Shown here piece after piece: positions 1 to 6,926 of a stretch of 64,000 nt of DNA (positions within the stretch are counted from its first letter, which is position 1; every line of letters begins with the position of its first letter). This DNA is from Streptomyces lincolnensis (GTDB lineage Bacteria > Actinomycetota > Actinomycetes > Streptomycetales > Streptomycetaceae): the NCBI RefSeq assembly GCF_021173675.1, contig NZ_JAIHON010000018.1, positions 1-64,000 on the forward strand, in the 5' to 3' direction. The notes under the pieces are model-generated. The model saw only the letters and a program-made list of their open reading frames with translations. It searched no databases and was not told where the DNA came from. The position numbers and the translations under genes were made by a program.

Positions 1-111
1 ACTCCCCAACCCCCTCCCCGGCACGCATCCCCCGCACTGATCAGCGAAAACATCATTTCGGGGAGGCGGGGAGGCATACAGGTCAGCACCCCGAAAACCC
101 CCTCCACAGCG

Positions 112-158
112 CCCCTCGAAGGGGGTGACCCTGCCTCCCCGGACCACCCTTCGAAGGG
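112..158. promoter_or_regulatory. Two related TCGA-centred palindromes upstream of the first gene
   Basis: CCCCTCGAAGGGG (112-124) and the perfect palindrome CCCTTCGAAGGG (147-158) share a core and lie 35 bp apart just before the start codon at 166. The AGGGA at the end of the second also serves as ribosome binding site. They could be operator sites for an element regulator, or the first could be a weak terminator of an upstream gene. Nothing else is recognisable in positions 1-165. Confidence 0.35.
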
Positions 159-165
159 ATTCCGC

Positions 166-630
166 ATGTACCCCGAACACCCCACCCACACGCCCGCCGA
201 ACGGGCCGTGGACATCCACCGGCCCACCCCGATCACCCCCGCCGCCATCCACCCCGCACCGGTCGTCCCGGTGCAGCCGGGCACGGTGCCGTCGGTGGCG
301 AGCGTCGTCCTGCCCGACGGCCGCGTGGTCACCGGTTACGCGATCGAGCCTGCGCGCCCGGAGCCGGTCGCGGTCAAGCCGCCGGTCTCCCGCGCGGCGG
401 TGAACGTCGCCCTCGGGGGCGTCGGGTTCCTCGCTGTGTGCGGCGGCCTGCTCCTGCTCACCACCTTCATCACCGCGTTGACCGCCCTGATCACTCAGCT
501 GATCACTTTGGCTGCCGTGATCTTCGGCGGGTGGATCGCCGTGCAGGTGTTCAGCACGCGCGGCCACCACGGCGGGACCACGGTCCACATCCGCAAAGCG
601 ATCTTCAAGCGCAACCACTTCCACGGCTGA
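166..630 (+). CDS. Small AICE membrane protein (DUF6251/Spd-like)
   Basis: A 154-residue protein with a proline-rich N-terminal half, a short conserved stretch (LPDGRVVTGYAI, about residues 49-60) and two or three adjacent hydrophobic segments at about 86-128, followed by a basic tail ending RNHFHG. From memory it resembles DUF6251 proteins found on Streptomyces integrative elements, where such small membrane proteins are thought to act in intramycelial plasmid spread (Spd). The start is the ATG preceded by AGGGA. It heads the genes leading to the replication functions, separated by 28 bp from the NUDIX gene. Element origin is well supported by context; the spread role is inference. Confidence 0.7.
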   Translation: MYPEHPTHTPAERAVDIHRPTPITPAAIHPAPVVPVQPGTVPSVASVVLPDGRVVTGYAIEPARPEPVAVKPPVSRAAVNVALGGVGFLAVCGGLLLLTTFITALTALITQLITLAAVIFGGWIAVQVFSTRGHHGGTTVHIRKAIFKRNHFHG

Positions 631-658
631 ACTCCCGACCAGGAATCGAGAGCTGAAC

Positions 659-1084
659 ATGACCGAGACCTTCGAGACCATCCGCTACACCGCCGACGTG
701 GTGTGCATCCGGGACGGCGCCGTCCTGCTGATCGAGCGGGGCTGGCCCCCGCACCAGGGACAGTTCGCCCTGCCGGGCGGGCACGTCGACCCCGGCGAGA
801 CCTCCCGCACCGCCGCCGCACGCGAACTGCTGGAAGAGACCGGCGTCCGCGTCGACCCCTGGGACCTGACCCTGATCGGCGTCTATGACGCCCCCGACCG
901 CGACCCGCGCGGCCGGTACGTCACCGCCGCCTACCTGGTGACCGTCCCCGCCGACACCACCGCACACGCCGGAGACGACGCCGCCGCCGTCCGCTGGACC
1001 CCACTCGAAGACGCCCGGGGCCTCGCCTTCGACCACACCGACATCGTCACCAACGCGCGGTACCGGCAGAACAGCCCCTTCTAG
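659..1084 (+). CDS. NUDIX hydrolase
   Basis: A 141-residue NUDIX protein. The complete Nudix box is at residues 41-63: G41, E47, R55, E56, E59, E60, G62, matching the Mg2+-binding consensus for cleavage of nucleoside diphosphates linked to another moiety. The family includes nucleotide-pool cleaning, ADP-ribose and CoA enzymes; the substrate cannot be read from this sequence. It lies inside the integrative element, between the membrane protein and the primase, and is followed by a strong hairpin, so it is transcriptionally separated from the replication genes. NUDIX genes recur on Streptomyces AICEs as accessory genes; a function for the element is not known to me. Confidence 0.9.
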   Translation: MTETFETIRYTADVVCIRDGAVLLIERGWPPHQGQFALPGGHVDPGETSRTAAARELLEETGVRVDPWDLTLIGVYDAPDRDPRGRYVTAAYLVTVPADTTAHAGDDAAAVRWTPLEDARGLAFDHTDIVTNARYRQNSPF

Positions 1085-1090
1085 CTACGC

Positions 1091-1135
1091 CAAGGGCGGC
1101 CCCCGTCTCACGCCAATGATCCGGGGCCGCCCTTG
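1091..1135 (+). terminator. Hairpin after the NUDIX gene
   Basis: A perfect 13-bp inverted repeat, CAAGGGCGGCCCC (1091-1103) and GGGGCCGCCCTTG (1123-1135), begins 7 bp after the stop codon. There is no T-run, as is usual for Streptomyces terminators. It separates the NUDIX unit from the replication genes. Confidence 0.8.
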
Positions 1136-1173
1136 TCAGCCAGTCACCCTTCAAGGAACTGGAGACATCCAGC

Positions 1174-2082
1174 ATGACTCATGACACCCGGTCCGCGCTG
1201 CTACACGCGGCCCTGGACGCCGCCGCGCGCGGCTGGCACGTCTTCCCGCTCCGCCCCGGCACCAAGCGGCCCGCCCTGCACGGCACCGCCGCCTGCCCCC
1301 GCACCGGCCCCTGCGTGCGCGGGCACCGCAAGTGGGAACAGCGTGCCACCATCGACCCCGACCGCATCCGGGCCGCCTGGTCCCGGATCCCGTTCAATGT
1401 CGGCATCGCCACCGGTCCCTCGGGCCTGCTCGTGGTCGACCTCGATGTTTCCAAGGACAACAGCAGTGCGGACGCGCCTGGCGGCGCGGCGACCTTTGCA
1501 GCGCTCTGCGAGCGCGCCGGCCACCCGGTGCCCGGCACCTACCGGACCCGGACCGCGAGCGGCGGTGAGCACCTGTACTTCACCGTCCCCCATGGTGTCC
1601 GGCTGTCCAACACAGCGGGAACCATCGGTGAGTTGGTCGACACTCGCGCGTGGGGTGGCTACGTCGTCGCCGTCGGGTCCCGCACCCCCACCGGAGCTTA
1701 TGAAGCCCTCAGCGGCTCTGTAGCGGCCTCTCTGCCGTCCTGGCTGCAATGCATCCTGGAACCGGCCCCCAGGGCATCTCAGGCGCCTTCAGTGGCCGTA
1801 GCGGGGCAATCACGGCGATATGCGGATGTAGCGCTCGCCAGCGAGACGCGCAACGTCGCCACGGCCCAACTCGGGGAACGCGAGGGGACGTTGTTCCGCG
1901 CGGCGCGCGCCCTGGGTCGCTTCGTCGCGTGGGGCGACCTCCCCCGGCACGTGGTCGAGCAGGCTCTTCAGGAGGCGGGCGAGGCCGCCGGACTCACCGC
2001 GCCCGAGTGCCGCTCCACCCTCCGCAGTGCCCTGAACTGGTCCATCACCCACAACCAGAGCAGCAGGCGGGATGCGGCATGA
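1174..2082 (+). CDS. Bifunctional DNA primase/polymerase (Prim-Pol)
   Basis: A 302-residue Prim-Pol protein. It opens with the family hallmark ALDAAARGWHVFPLRPGTK (residues 13-31), has the acidic metal-binding pair D89/D91 in LLVVDLD, and the SGGEHLYF segment around H133 that corresponds to the sxH motif. Such proteins replace a classical Rep protein on many AICEs and start replication with the adjacent ATPase. The start is the first ATG of the frame; upstream GGAACTGGAGAC supplies the ribosome site. Its stop overlaps the next start (ATGA), so the three genes 1174-3580 are translationally coupled. Element replication initiation is inferred from family and context. Confidence 0.9.
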   Translation: MTHDTRSALLHAALDAAARGWHVFPLRPGTKRPALHGTAACPRTGPCVRGHRKWEQRATIDPDRIRAAWSRIPFNVGIATGPSGLLVVDLDVSKDNSSADAPGGAATFAALCERAGHPVPGTYRTRTASGGEHLYFTVPHGVRLSNTAGTIGELVDTRAWGGYVVAVGSRTPTGAYEALSGSVAASLPSWLQCILEPAPRASQAPSVAVAGQSRRYADVALASETRNVATAQLGEREGTLFRAARALGRFVAWGDLPRHVVEQALQEAGEAAGLTAPECRSTLRSALNWSITHNQSSRRDAA

Positions 2083-2435
2083 ACGCCCCCTCCCCTCCCC
2101 CTCTGAAGAGCATCCCCGCCGCCCCGGACGGCCTGCGCGCCGCCGGACCGGTGCTGCCCCGTGCGGCCGTGGGCGTGCCGACAGGCGCCGCCCGTAAGGG
2201 CGTCCGCACTGCTGTTGGCCCTGACCCGCAGACCGGCGACGGCCGCTACATCGTCGCCGTGCTGCGCATCACCGCCCCGAAGGGCGCGATCCCGACGGCC
2301 ACGTCGACGTGCCTGTGCGGCCGCGACCGCAGCGTCGTGGGACACCGCCGGGTGATCAACCTGATCGCCGACCACGAAGCCCACCGCGACGCCTGCCCGC
2401 TCCGCACCCCCCAGGAACGGAGGATCGCCGCATGA
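2079..2435 (+). CDS. Hypothetical protein of the AICE replication operon
   Basis: A 118-residue protein joined by 4-bp ATGA overlaps to the primase before it and the ATPase after it. The N-terminal 55 residues are proline/alanine-rich. The C-terminal part contains C-x-C (TSTCLCGRD) and a later H-x-x-x-H-x-x-x-C pattern (ADHEAHRDACPL), which looks like a small zinc-binding module. The tight coupling suggests it helps replication or DNA binding. I do not recognise a named family. Confidence 0.75.
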   Translation: MNAPSPPPLKSIPAAPDGLRAAGPVLPRAAVGVPTGAARKGVRTAVGPDPQTGDGRYIVAVLRITAPKGAIPTATSTCLCGRDRSVVGHRRVINLIADHEAHRDACPLRTPQERRIAA

Positions 2436-3580
2436 CCGACCGCATCGACGGCGCGGCCCTGCTGAACGAGGTGGAAGCCTTCCACCGCCGCTTCAACGTC
2501 TTCCCCCACGAGGCCGCCTACGTGGCCGTGGTCCTGTGGGACGCACACGCCCACCTGCTCGACTGCTTCGAGTCCACCCCGCGTCTCGCGTTCCTGTCGC
2601 CCGAACCGGGGTCCGGGAAGTCCCGTGCGCTGGAGATCGTGGAAACGCTCGTGCCCAACCCCATGGCCGCTGTCGACGCCTCCGCCGCCGCGCTCTTCCG
2701 CGCCGTGGCAGGGGTCGACGGCAAACGCCCCACGATCCTCTTCGACGAGATCGACACCATCTTCGGCCCCAAGGCCGGAGAGAACGAGCAGCTCCGGGGA
2801 TTCATCAACGCAGGACACCGCCGCAACCGGCCGATGTTCCGCTGCGTGGGAGACGGCGCCAACCAGACCGTGCAAGCCTTCCACTCCTACGCCGCCGTCG
2901 CCGTGGCCGGGCTCGGCTACCTGCCCGACACCATCCGGGACCGCTCCGTCAACATCCGCATGCGCCGCAGGGCCCGCAACGAGAAGATCGAGCCCTACCG
3001 CACCCGCATCCATGAGAAGGAAGGGTTCGCCCTGCGCGACCGGCTCGCCACCTGGGCAGAGCAGGTCAGCGAGCGAGTCATGAACGTGTGGCCGGCCATG
3101 CCCGAGGGCGTCACGGACCGGCCCGCCGACGTGTGGGAACCGCTGCTCGCGATCGCGGACGCCGCCGGCGGGGACTGGCCCGACCGGGCCCGTGAAGCCT
3201 GCGTCGCCCTGGTCACCGCGTCCAAGGCCAACGACAAAGGCAGCCTCGGGGTGCGGCTGTTGACCGACCTGCGCGATCACGTCATGGTCGGCATCGACCG
3301 CTTGCCCACCGTCGCGATCCTGGACCGGCTCAACGCCCTGGACGACGCTCCGTGGGCGGACCTGCACGGCAAGCCGCTCGACAACCGGCGCCTGTCCAAG
3401 ATGCTCGCGGAGTACATGACGGTCGACAACGAGCCGATCGCCTCCCGCAACATCAAGGCCGCCGGGAGCGTCCTCAAGGGCTACTACGTCGCCGATCTGT
3501 GGGACGCGTGGGCCCGCTACTGCCCCCCGCCCCCGGAAAGTCCGCTACCTCCGCTACCCGGCACCGAAAACGTGGCCTGA
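2432..3580 (+). CDS. DUF3631-type P-loop ATPase (AICE replication)
   Basis: A 382-residue P-loop protein with Walker A EPGSGKS (residues 58-64) and Walker B ILFDEID (102-108), followed by FINAGHRRNRPMFRC and a long conserved body ending in a proline-rich tail. This is the pattern of DUF3631 proteins that accompany Prim-Pol on actinobacterial elements, where they are thought to act as helicase-like replication partners. The start is the ATG overlapping the preceding stop (ATGA). The last 40 bp already contain two copies of the CCGCTACC motif that fills the following intergenic region, so a possible origin begins inside the gene. Confidence 0.88.
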   Translation: MTDRIDGAALLNEVEAFHRRFNVFPHEAAYVAVVLWDAHAHLLDCFESTPRLAFLSPEPGSGKSRALEIVETLVPNPMAAVDASAAALFRAVAGVDGKRPTILFDEIDTIFGPKAGENEQLRGFINAGHRRNRPMFRCVGDGANQTVQAFHSYAAVAVAGLGYLPDTIRDRSVNIRMRRRARNEKIEPYRTRIHEKEGFALRDRLATWAEQVSERVMNVWPAMPEGVTDRPADVWEPLLAIADAAGGDWPDRAREACVALVTASKANDKGSLGVRLLTDLRDHVMVGIDRLPTVAILDRLNALDDAPWADLHGKPLDNRRLSKMLAEYMTVDNEPIASRNIKAAGSVLKGYYVADLWDAWARYCPPPPESPLPPLPGTENVA

Positions 3581-3713
3581 CCAGCACTAATGCGGTAGCG
3601 GCAACCCGCCCCGGTTGCCGCTACCGCCCCGCTACCCATCCGCTACCGCTACCCCTTCCCGCTACCTCCAACAGGCCCCTGACCTGCGAGGTAGCGGAGG
3701 TAGCGGAAGTAGC
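3544..3713. repeat. GCTAC/GTAGC iteron cluster with 15-bp inverted repeat, candidate replication origin
   Basis: Eleven copies of the pentamer GCTAC occur in 170 bp: seven forward (starting at 3544, 3553, 3620, 3631, 3642, 3648, 3661) and four reverse (GTAGC at 3595, 3691, 3700, 3709). Most are extended to CCGCTACC or GGTAGCGG. A perfect 15-bp inverted repeat (3592-3606 and 3613-3627, 6-bp spacer) is built from them. The cluster fills the gap between the replication ATPase and the excisionase. Dense short repeats with a large inverted repeat are what a Rep-bound origin or a regulator-binding region looks like; which one is not decided by sequence. Confidence 0.65.
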
Positions 3714-3771
3714 GCCCCTCAGGAGGGGGTCGACGGGCCCCCGCTCCTCATCCCGAGAAGGAGTTGCCGTC

Positions 3772-3957
3772 TTGGCAGGCACCGAGAAGCTCAAACTCTG
3801 CGAAGTCCTCAGTGAGATCAAGATGAGCCGGGCCGCGTTCTACCGCATGCGCGCCCGTGGCAGGGCTCCGAAGCTCATCAAGCTGTCGAACGGGCAACTC
3901 CGTTGCCGTCGAAGTGACCTCGACGCCTGGTGGGCGTCCATGGAAGACGCAGCCTGA
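3772..3957 (+). CDS. xis: Excisionase-like helix-turn-helix protein (Xis)
   Basis: A 61-residue MerR/AlpA-type winged helix protein: LCEVLSEIKMSRAAFYRMRARG (about residues 9-30) is the helix-turn-helix, followed by RRSDLDAWWASM, a typical excisionase ending. The start is TTG at 3772, preceded at 8 bp by AAGGAG; no ATG or GTG gives this protein. It is placed directly before the integrase, separated by a strong hairpin, as in other AICEs. Expected role: bending att DNA to drive excision by the integrase. Confidence 0.85.
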   Translation: MAGTEKLKLCEVLSEIKMSRAAFYRMRARGRAPKLIKLSNGQLRCRRSDLDAWWASMEDAA

Positions 3958-3984
3958 CAACCTTCCCCCACGCACTCAAGACAC

Positions 3985-4011
3985 GAGGGGCCCGCTGGAA
4001 GCGGGCCCCTC
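3985..4011 (+). terminator. Hairpin between xis and int
   Basis: A perfect 12-bp stem, GAGGGGCCCGCT (3985-3996) and AGCGGGCCCCTC (4000-4011), with a 3-base loop. It ends 1 base before the integrase ribosome site GGAG (4013-4016). It may end xis transcripts or hold down int expression from read-through. Confidence 0.75.
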
Positions 4012-4021
4012 TGGAGTTCAT

Positions 4022-5401
4022 ATGGCACTGACCTACGACGTTCGCCTCTACTCCATCGAGGTCCGCAAGGATCGCCCGAAGCCCTACCGCCTGCGCTGGC
4101 TGGTCGGGGAGCGCAAGCACTCCAAGAGCTACACCCTCAAGGTGCAGGCGGAAGGCCGCCGTTCGGAACTCATGTCTGCCGTGCGACACGGCGACCAGTT
4201 CGACGAAGAGACTGGCCTGCCCGTATCCGAACTACGCGCCAAGCAGGGCTCTATCACGTGGTACGAGCACAGTCGCACGTACGTCGACCGCAAGTGGGCG
4301 CTGGCCCCTGCGAAGTCGCGGAAGAATTACGCCGATGCGCTGGCCACCATCACCCCAGCGCTCGTGAAGACGAAAACGGGGATGCCCGACACCGCGCTCA
4401 TGCGGCGCGCGCTGTACGGGTGGGCGTACAACCGGAACCGCTGGGACGAGACCCCGCCGGACGATGTGGCCCGCGCCCTCGCCTGGATCTCCAAGCACTC
4501 GATGCCGGTCTCCGCGATGGAGGACCCCGCGGCCGTGCGTATGGCCCTGGACGCACTGTCCCTACGGCTGGACGGGAAAGAGGCATCGCCGCGCACCGCG
4601 AAACGCAAGCGAGCCTGCCTGAGCGATGTTCTCGGACTCGCCGTGGAAGAGCAGTACTTCAGCATGCCGGTCAACCCGATCACGGCAGTGAAGTGGTCTG
4701 CCCCGAAATCAGTGGAAGCGGTCGACCCCGAGAGCGTCGCCAACCCTCGCCAGGTCCGCGCGCTACTGGCGGGGGTGCGTGAGCAGGGCCCGCGTGGGCG
4801 ACACCTGGAAGCGTTCTTCGGGTGTCTGTACTACGCGGCAATGCGCCCCGCCGAAGCCTCCGGATTGCGTGTGAGCCAGTGCCACCTCCCAGAGACGGGG
4901 TGGGGCATGCTCACTCTGCGGCAAGGAATCGTCCGGGCGGGACGGAGCTGGACCGACGACGGAACGGCACATGAGACGCGTCATCTCAAGGCCCGCGCCA
5001 AGAAGGACTCCCGTCCGGTACCGATTCCGCCCCACTTCGTCCGCCTACTGCGGGAGCACATCGCCACGCACGGCACGGCACCCGATGGGCGTCTTTTCCG
5101 GACGAACCGCGATGGGCTGCTACAGGAAACCGGATACGGGGAGGTATGGGCCAAGGCCCGGAAGGACGTGCTGACCGAGGCGGAAACAGCCTCGCTGCTG
5201 GCCCGCCGGCCCTACGACCTCCGTCACGCCGGCGTCTCGTTCTGGCTCAGTTCCGGGGTGGACGCCATGGAGTGTGCCCGCCGCGCCGGACACAGCATCG
5301 CGGTACTGCACAAGGTGTACGCCAAGGTGCTTGACCAGACGCGAGAGCGGGCGAACAGCCGGATCGACGCAGCGCTTCGGGAGTGGAACGAGCCCGAGTG
5401 A
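4022..5401 (+). CDS. int: Tyrosine recombinase / integrase of the AICE
   Basis: A 459-residue phage-type integrase. The N-terminal part has an arm-binding and SAM-like region; the catalytic part shows the first arginine in YYAAMRPAEASG, the RPYDLRHAGVS box, the histidine in ARRAGHS and the tyrosine nucleophile in VYAKVL. In the HxxR position the sequence has Tyr-Asp-Leu-Arg; replacement of the first histidine by tyrosine is common in Streptomyces element integrases. The start is ATG 4022 with GGAG 5 bp upstream. It would recombine the element with the 3' end of the neighbouring tRNA-Tyr gene. Confidence 0.95.
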   Translation: MALTYDVRLYSIEVRKDRPKPYRLRWLVGERKHSKSYTLKVQAEGRRSELMSAVRHGDQFDEETGLPVSELRAKQGSITWYEHSRTYVDRKWALAPAKSRKNYADALATITPALVKTKTGMPDTALMRRALYGWAYNRNRWDETPPDDVARALAWISKHSMPVSAMEDPAAVRMALDALSLRLDGKEASPRTAKRKRACLSDVLGLAVEEQYFSMPVNPITAVKWSAPKSVEAVDPESVANPRQVRALLAGVREQGPRGRHLEAFFGCLYYAAMRPAEASGLRVSQCHLPETGWGMLTLRQGIVRAGRSWTDDGTAHETRHLKARAKKDSRPVPIPPHFVRLLREHIATHGTAPDGRLFRTNRDGLLQETGYGEVWAKARKDVLTEAETASLLARRPYDLRHAGVSFWLSSGVDAMECARRAGHSIAVLHKVYAKVLDQTRERANSRIDAALREWNEPE

Positions 5402-5415
5402 CGATGCTCACCCCC

Positions 5416-5435
5416 GGGGGACACCTGGGGGACAC
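5416..5435. repeat. GGGGGACAC direct repeats after int, possible arm-type sites
   Basis: Two exact copies of GGGGGACAC at 5416-5424 and 5427-5435, phased by 11 bp, lie just after the integrase stop and about 150 bp from the tRNA. Helically phased direct repeats beside the attachment site suit arm-type integrase or excisionase binding. Function is inferred from position only. Confidence 0.45.
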
Positions 5436-5521
5436 GCACTGATCAACAGTGGGATATGGGCGGTACGGGGTGAGACACGTCCACGTCTCGTCCACAGCGA
5501 ATCGAACGGCGCGAGCAACGC

Positions 5522-5568
5522 AGAGACCCCCTCTCACCAGGTGATTAACCTGGTGAGAGGGGGTCTCT
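5522..5568. terminator. 21-bp perfect hairpin between int and tRNA-Tyr
   Basis: A 21-bp perfect stem (5522-5542 paired with 5548-5568; arms begin AGAGACCCC and end GGGGTCTCT) with a 5-base loop. It starts 7 bp beyond the tRNA 3' end and would terminate transcripts from both tRNA-Tyr and the integrase. Confidence 0.85.
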
Positions 5569-5575
5569 CTCAGCG

Positions 5576-5657
5576 TGGCGGCGCCAGGATTCGAACCTGG
5601 GAAGGCTGAGCCGGCAGATTTACAGTCTGCTCCCTTTGGCCGCTCGGGCACACCGCC
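5576..5657 (-). tRNA. tRNA-Tyr (GTA)
   Basis: An 82-nt class II tRNA on the reverse strand. Acceptor arms GGCGGTG and CGCCGCC pair with one G-U; the T arm is CCAGG-TTCGAAT-CCTGG; the anticodon loop is CTGTAAA (anticodon GTA); a long variable arm (about GGCTCAGCC) is present. The discriminator is A and no CCA is encoded, normal for Streptomyces. Its 3' half is the inferred attachment site of the element on its left, so the intact gene sequence has been restored by the element's att copy. Confidence 0.97.
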
Positions 5658-5892
5658 GGGGTTTGCTGCCCTTCGAACCGCTTTTCGGCGGTGCTCCGTG
5701 GCAACGACGTAAACAATACCCGATACGGAGGGGTGCTTCGCCACCCGATTGATCTGCGCTCGGGGGGCAGGGGATGGCTAGGCTTGTGCGGATGCGGCCC
5801 GGGTAGTGCCGGGCTCGGCGGCCGCCCCCACGCACGCCGATACGGACCCGTACGCACGCCGATACGCACCCCGATACAAGGAGCCACAGGAC

Positions 5893-6381
5893 ATGGCCGA
5901 CTCCAGTTTCGACATCGTCTCGAAGGTCGAGCGGCAGGAGGTCGACAACGCCCTCAACCAGGCCGCCAAGGAGATCTCGCAGCGCTACGACTTCAAGGGT
6001 GTGGGTGCCTCGATCTCGTGGTCCGGCGACAAGATCCTGATGGAGGCGAACTCCGAGGACCGGGTGAAGGCTGTCCTCGACGTCTTCCAGTCCAAGCTGA
6101 TCAAGCGCGGGATCTCGCTGAAGGCGCTGGACGCCGGTGAGCCGCAGCTGTCCGGCAAGGAATACAAGATCTTCGCGTCGATCGAGGAGGGCATCTCCCA
6201 GGACAACGCGAAGAAGGTGGCGAAGATCATCCGCGATGAGGGTCCCAAGGGCATCAAGGCCCAGGTGCAGGGTGACGAGCTGCGGGTCAGCTCGAAGAGC
6301 CGCGACGATCTCCAGGCCGTCATCGCCCTCCTGAAGGGCAAGGACTTCGACTTCGCGTTGCAGTTCGTGAACTACCGGTAG
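5893..6381 (+). CDS. YajQ family protein (nucleotide-binding)
   Basis: A 162-residue YajQ/UPF0234 protein starting MADSSFDIVSK, with the conserved blocks NALNQAAKEISQRYDFKG (residues about 20-37), KALDAGEPQLSGKEYK and DEGPKGIKAQVQGDELRV, and ending FVNYR as expected for the full-length family. The family forms two ferredoxin-like domains; some members bind cyclic di-GMP or nucleotides, but the role in actinomycetes is not settled. The start is the ATG after AGGAC. It is the first chromosomal gene beside the tRNA and ends at a strong hairpin. Confidence 0.93.
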   Translation: MADSSFDIVSKVERQEVDNALNQAAKEISQRYDFKGVGASISWSGDKILMEANSEDRVKAVLDVFQSKLIKRGISLKALDAGEPQLSGKEYKIFASIEEGISQDNAKKVAKIIRDEGPKGIKAQVQGDELRVSSKSRDDLQAVIALLKGKDFDFALQFVNYR

Positions 6382-6419
6382 GCACGTGGTGCCCGGGGCA
6401 AGCGCTGGGCCGTTGGGAG

Positions 6420-6453
6420 GGGCGGGCACCCGGAGCTGGCCGGGTGCCCGCCC
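6420..6453 (+). terminator. Terminator after the YajQ gene
   Basis: A perfect 14-bp stem GGGCGGGCACCCGG (6420-6433) and CCGGGTGCCCGCCC (6440-6453) with a 6-base loop, 38 bp after the stop codon. It can also serve the convergent GlsB-type gene. Confidence 0.85.
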
Positions 6454-6491
6454 TCCGTGCTGCTGGCTGCGGTTCGGGGGGGGCGGCGCGC

Positions 6492-6758
6492 TCAGTCGCG
6501 TGAGTTGCCGAACAGGATGCGGTAGGCCACCAGCAGGACGAACGAGCCGCCGATCGCCGCCGCCCAGGTGGCACCGTCGTAGAAGCTCTTCGCGATCGGG
6601 TGGTCCAGCCAGCGGGCCGATATCCAGCCGCCGATGAACGCGCCCGCGACGCCGATGAGGGTCGTACCGATGAAGCCGCCCGGGTCACGGCCCGGCAGCA
6701 GGAACTTGGCGATGGCTCCGGCCAAGAGGCCGAGGATGATCCAGCTGATGATGCTCAT
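6492..6758 (-). CDS. GlsB/YeaQ/YmgE family membrane protein
   Basis: An 88-residue protein with three hydrophobic segments (about residues 3-21, 28-47, 63-82) and the family's glycine-rich signature GLLAGAIAKFLLPGRDPGG followed by GFIGTTLIGVAGAFIGGW. These proteins are small transglycosylase-associated or stress-response membrane proteins; a biochemical activity is not established. It runs opposite to YajQ (convergent) and is divergent from the APC permease. Confidence 0.88.
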   Translation of the reverse strand: MSIISWIILGLLAGAIAKFLLPGRDPGGFIGTTLIGVAGAFIGGWISARWLDHPIAKSFYDGATWAAAIGGSFVLLVAYRILFGNSRD

Positions 6759-6926
6759 GCCCTGAACCTGCCCTTCCGAGCTGTGCCCGTGCCGTCCCGA
6801 GAATGTGATCTCGATCGCCACCGGCGGTGTTGGTGCGTGGTGCTTCGGGAGAGTGTTCGTCCCGTGTTGATGAAGAGGACGACGCGGCAGCACTCGCCGG
6901 TTGCAGCGATCAGTAAGGTGCGCCGC

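Larger units (their letters stand above)
1..5620. mobile_element. Right end of an AICE-type integrative conjugative element inserted at tRNA-Tyr
   Basis: All genes from the left edge to the integrase read rightwards and form a typical actinomycete integrative-element set: membrane spread-type protein, Prim-Pol primase, DUF3631-type ATPase, excisionase and tyrosine integrase. The integrase ends about 175 bp from the 3' end of a tRNA-Tyr gene on the opposite strand, the usual arrangement when an element uses a tRNA 3' end as attB. The right junction must fall inside or beside the tRNA; the end given here is approximate. No second copy of the tRNA 3' segment is visible in the first 5.5 kb, so the left att site and the TraB/FtsK-type transfer gene lie outside the window. 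SLP1 of S. coelicolor is known to use a tRNA-Tyr gene. Confidence 0.85.
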
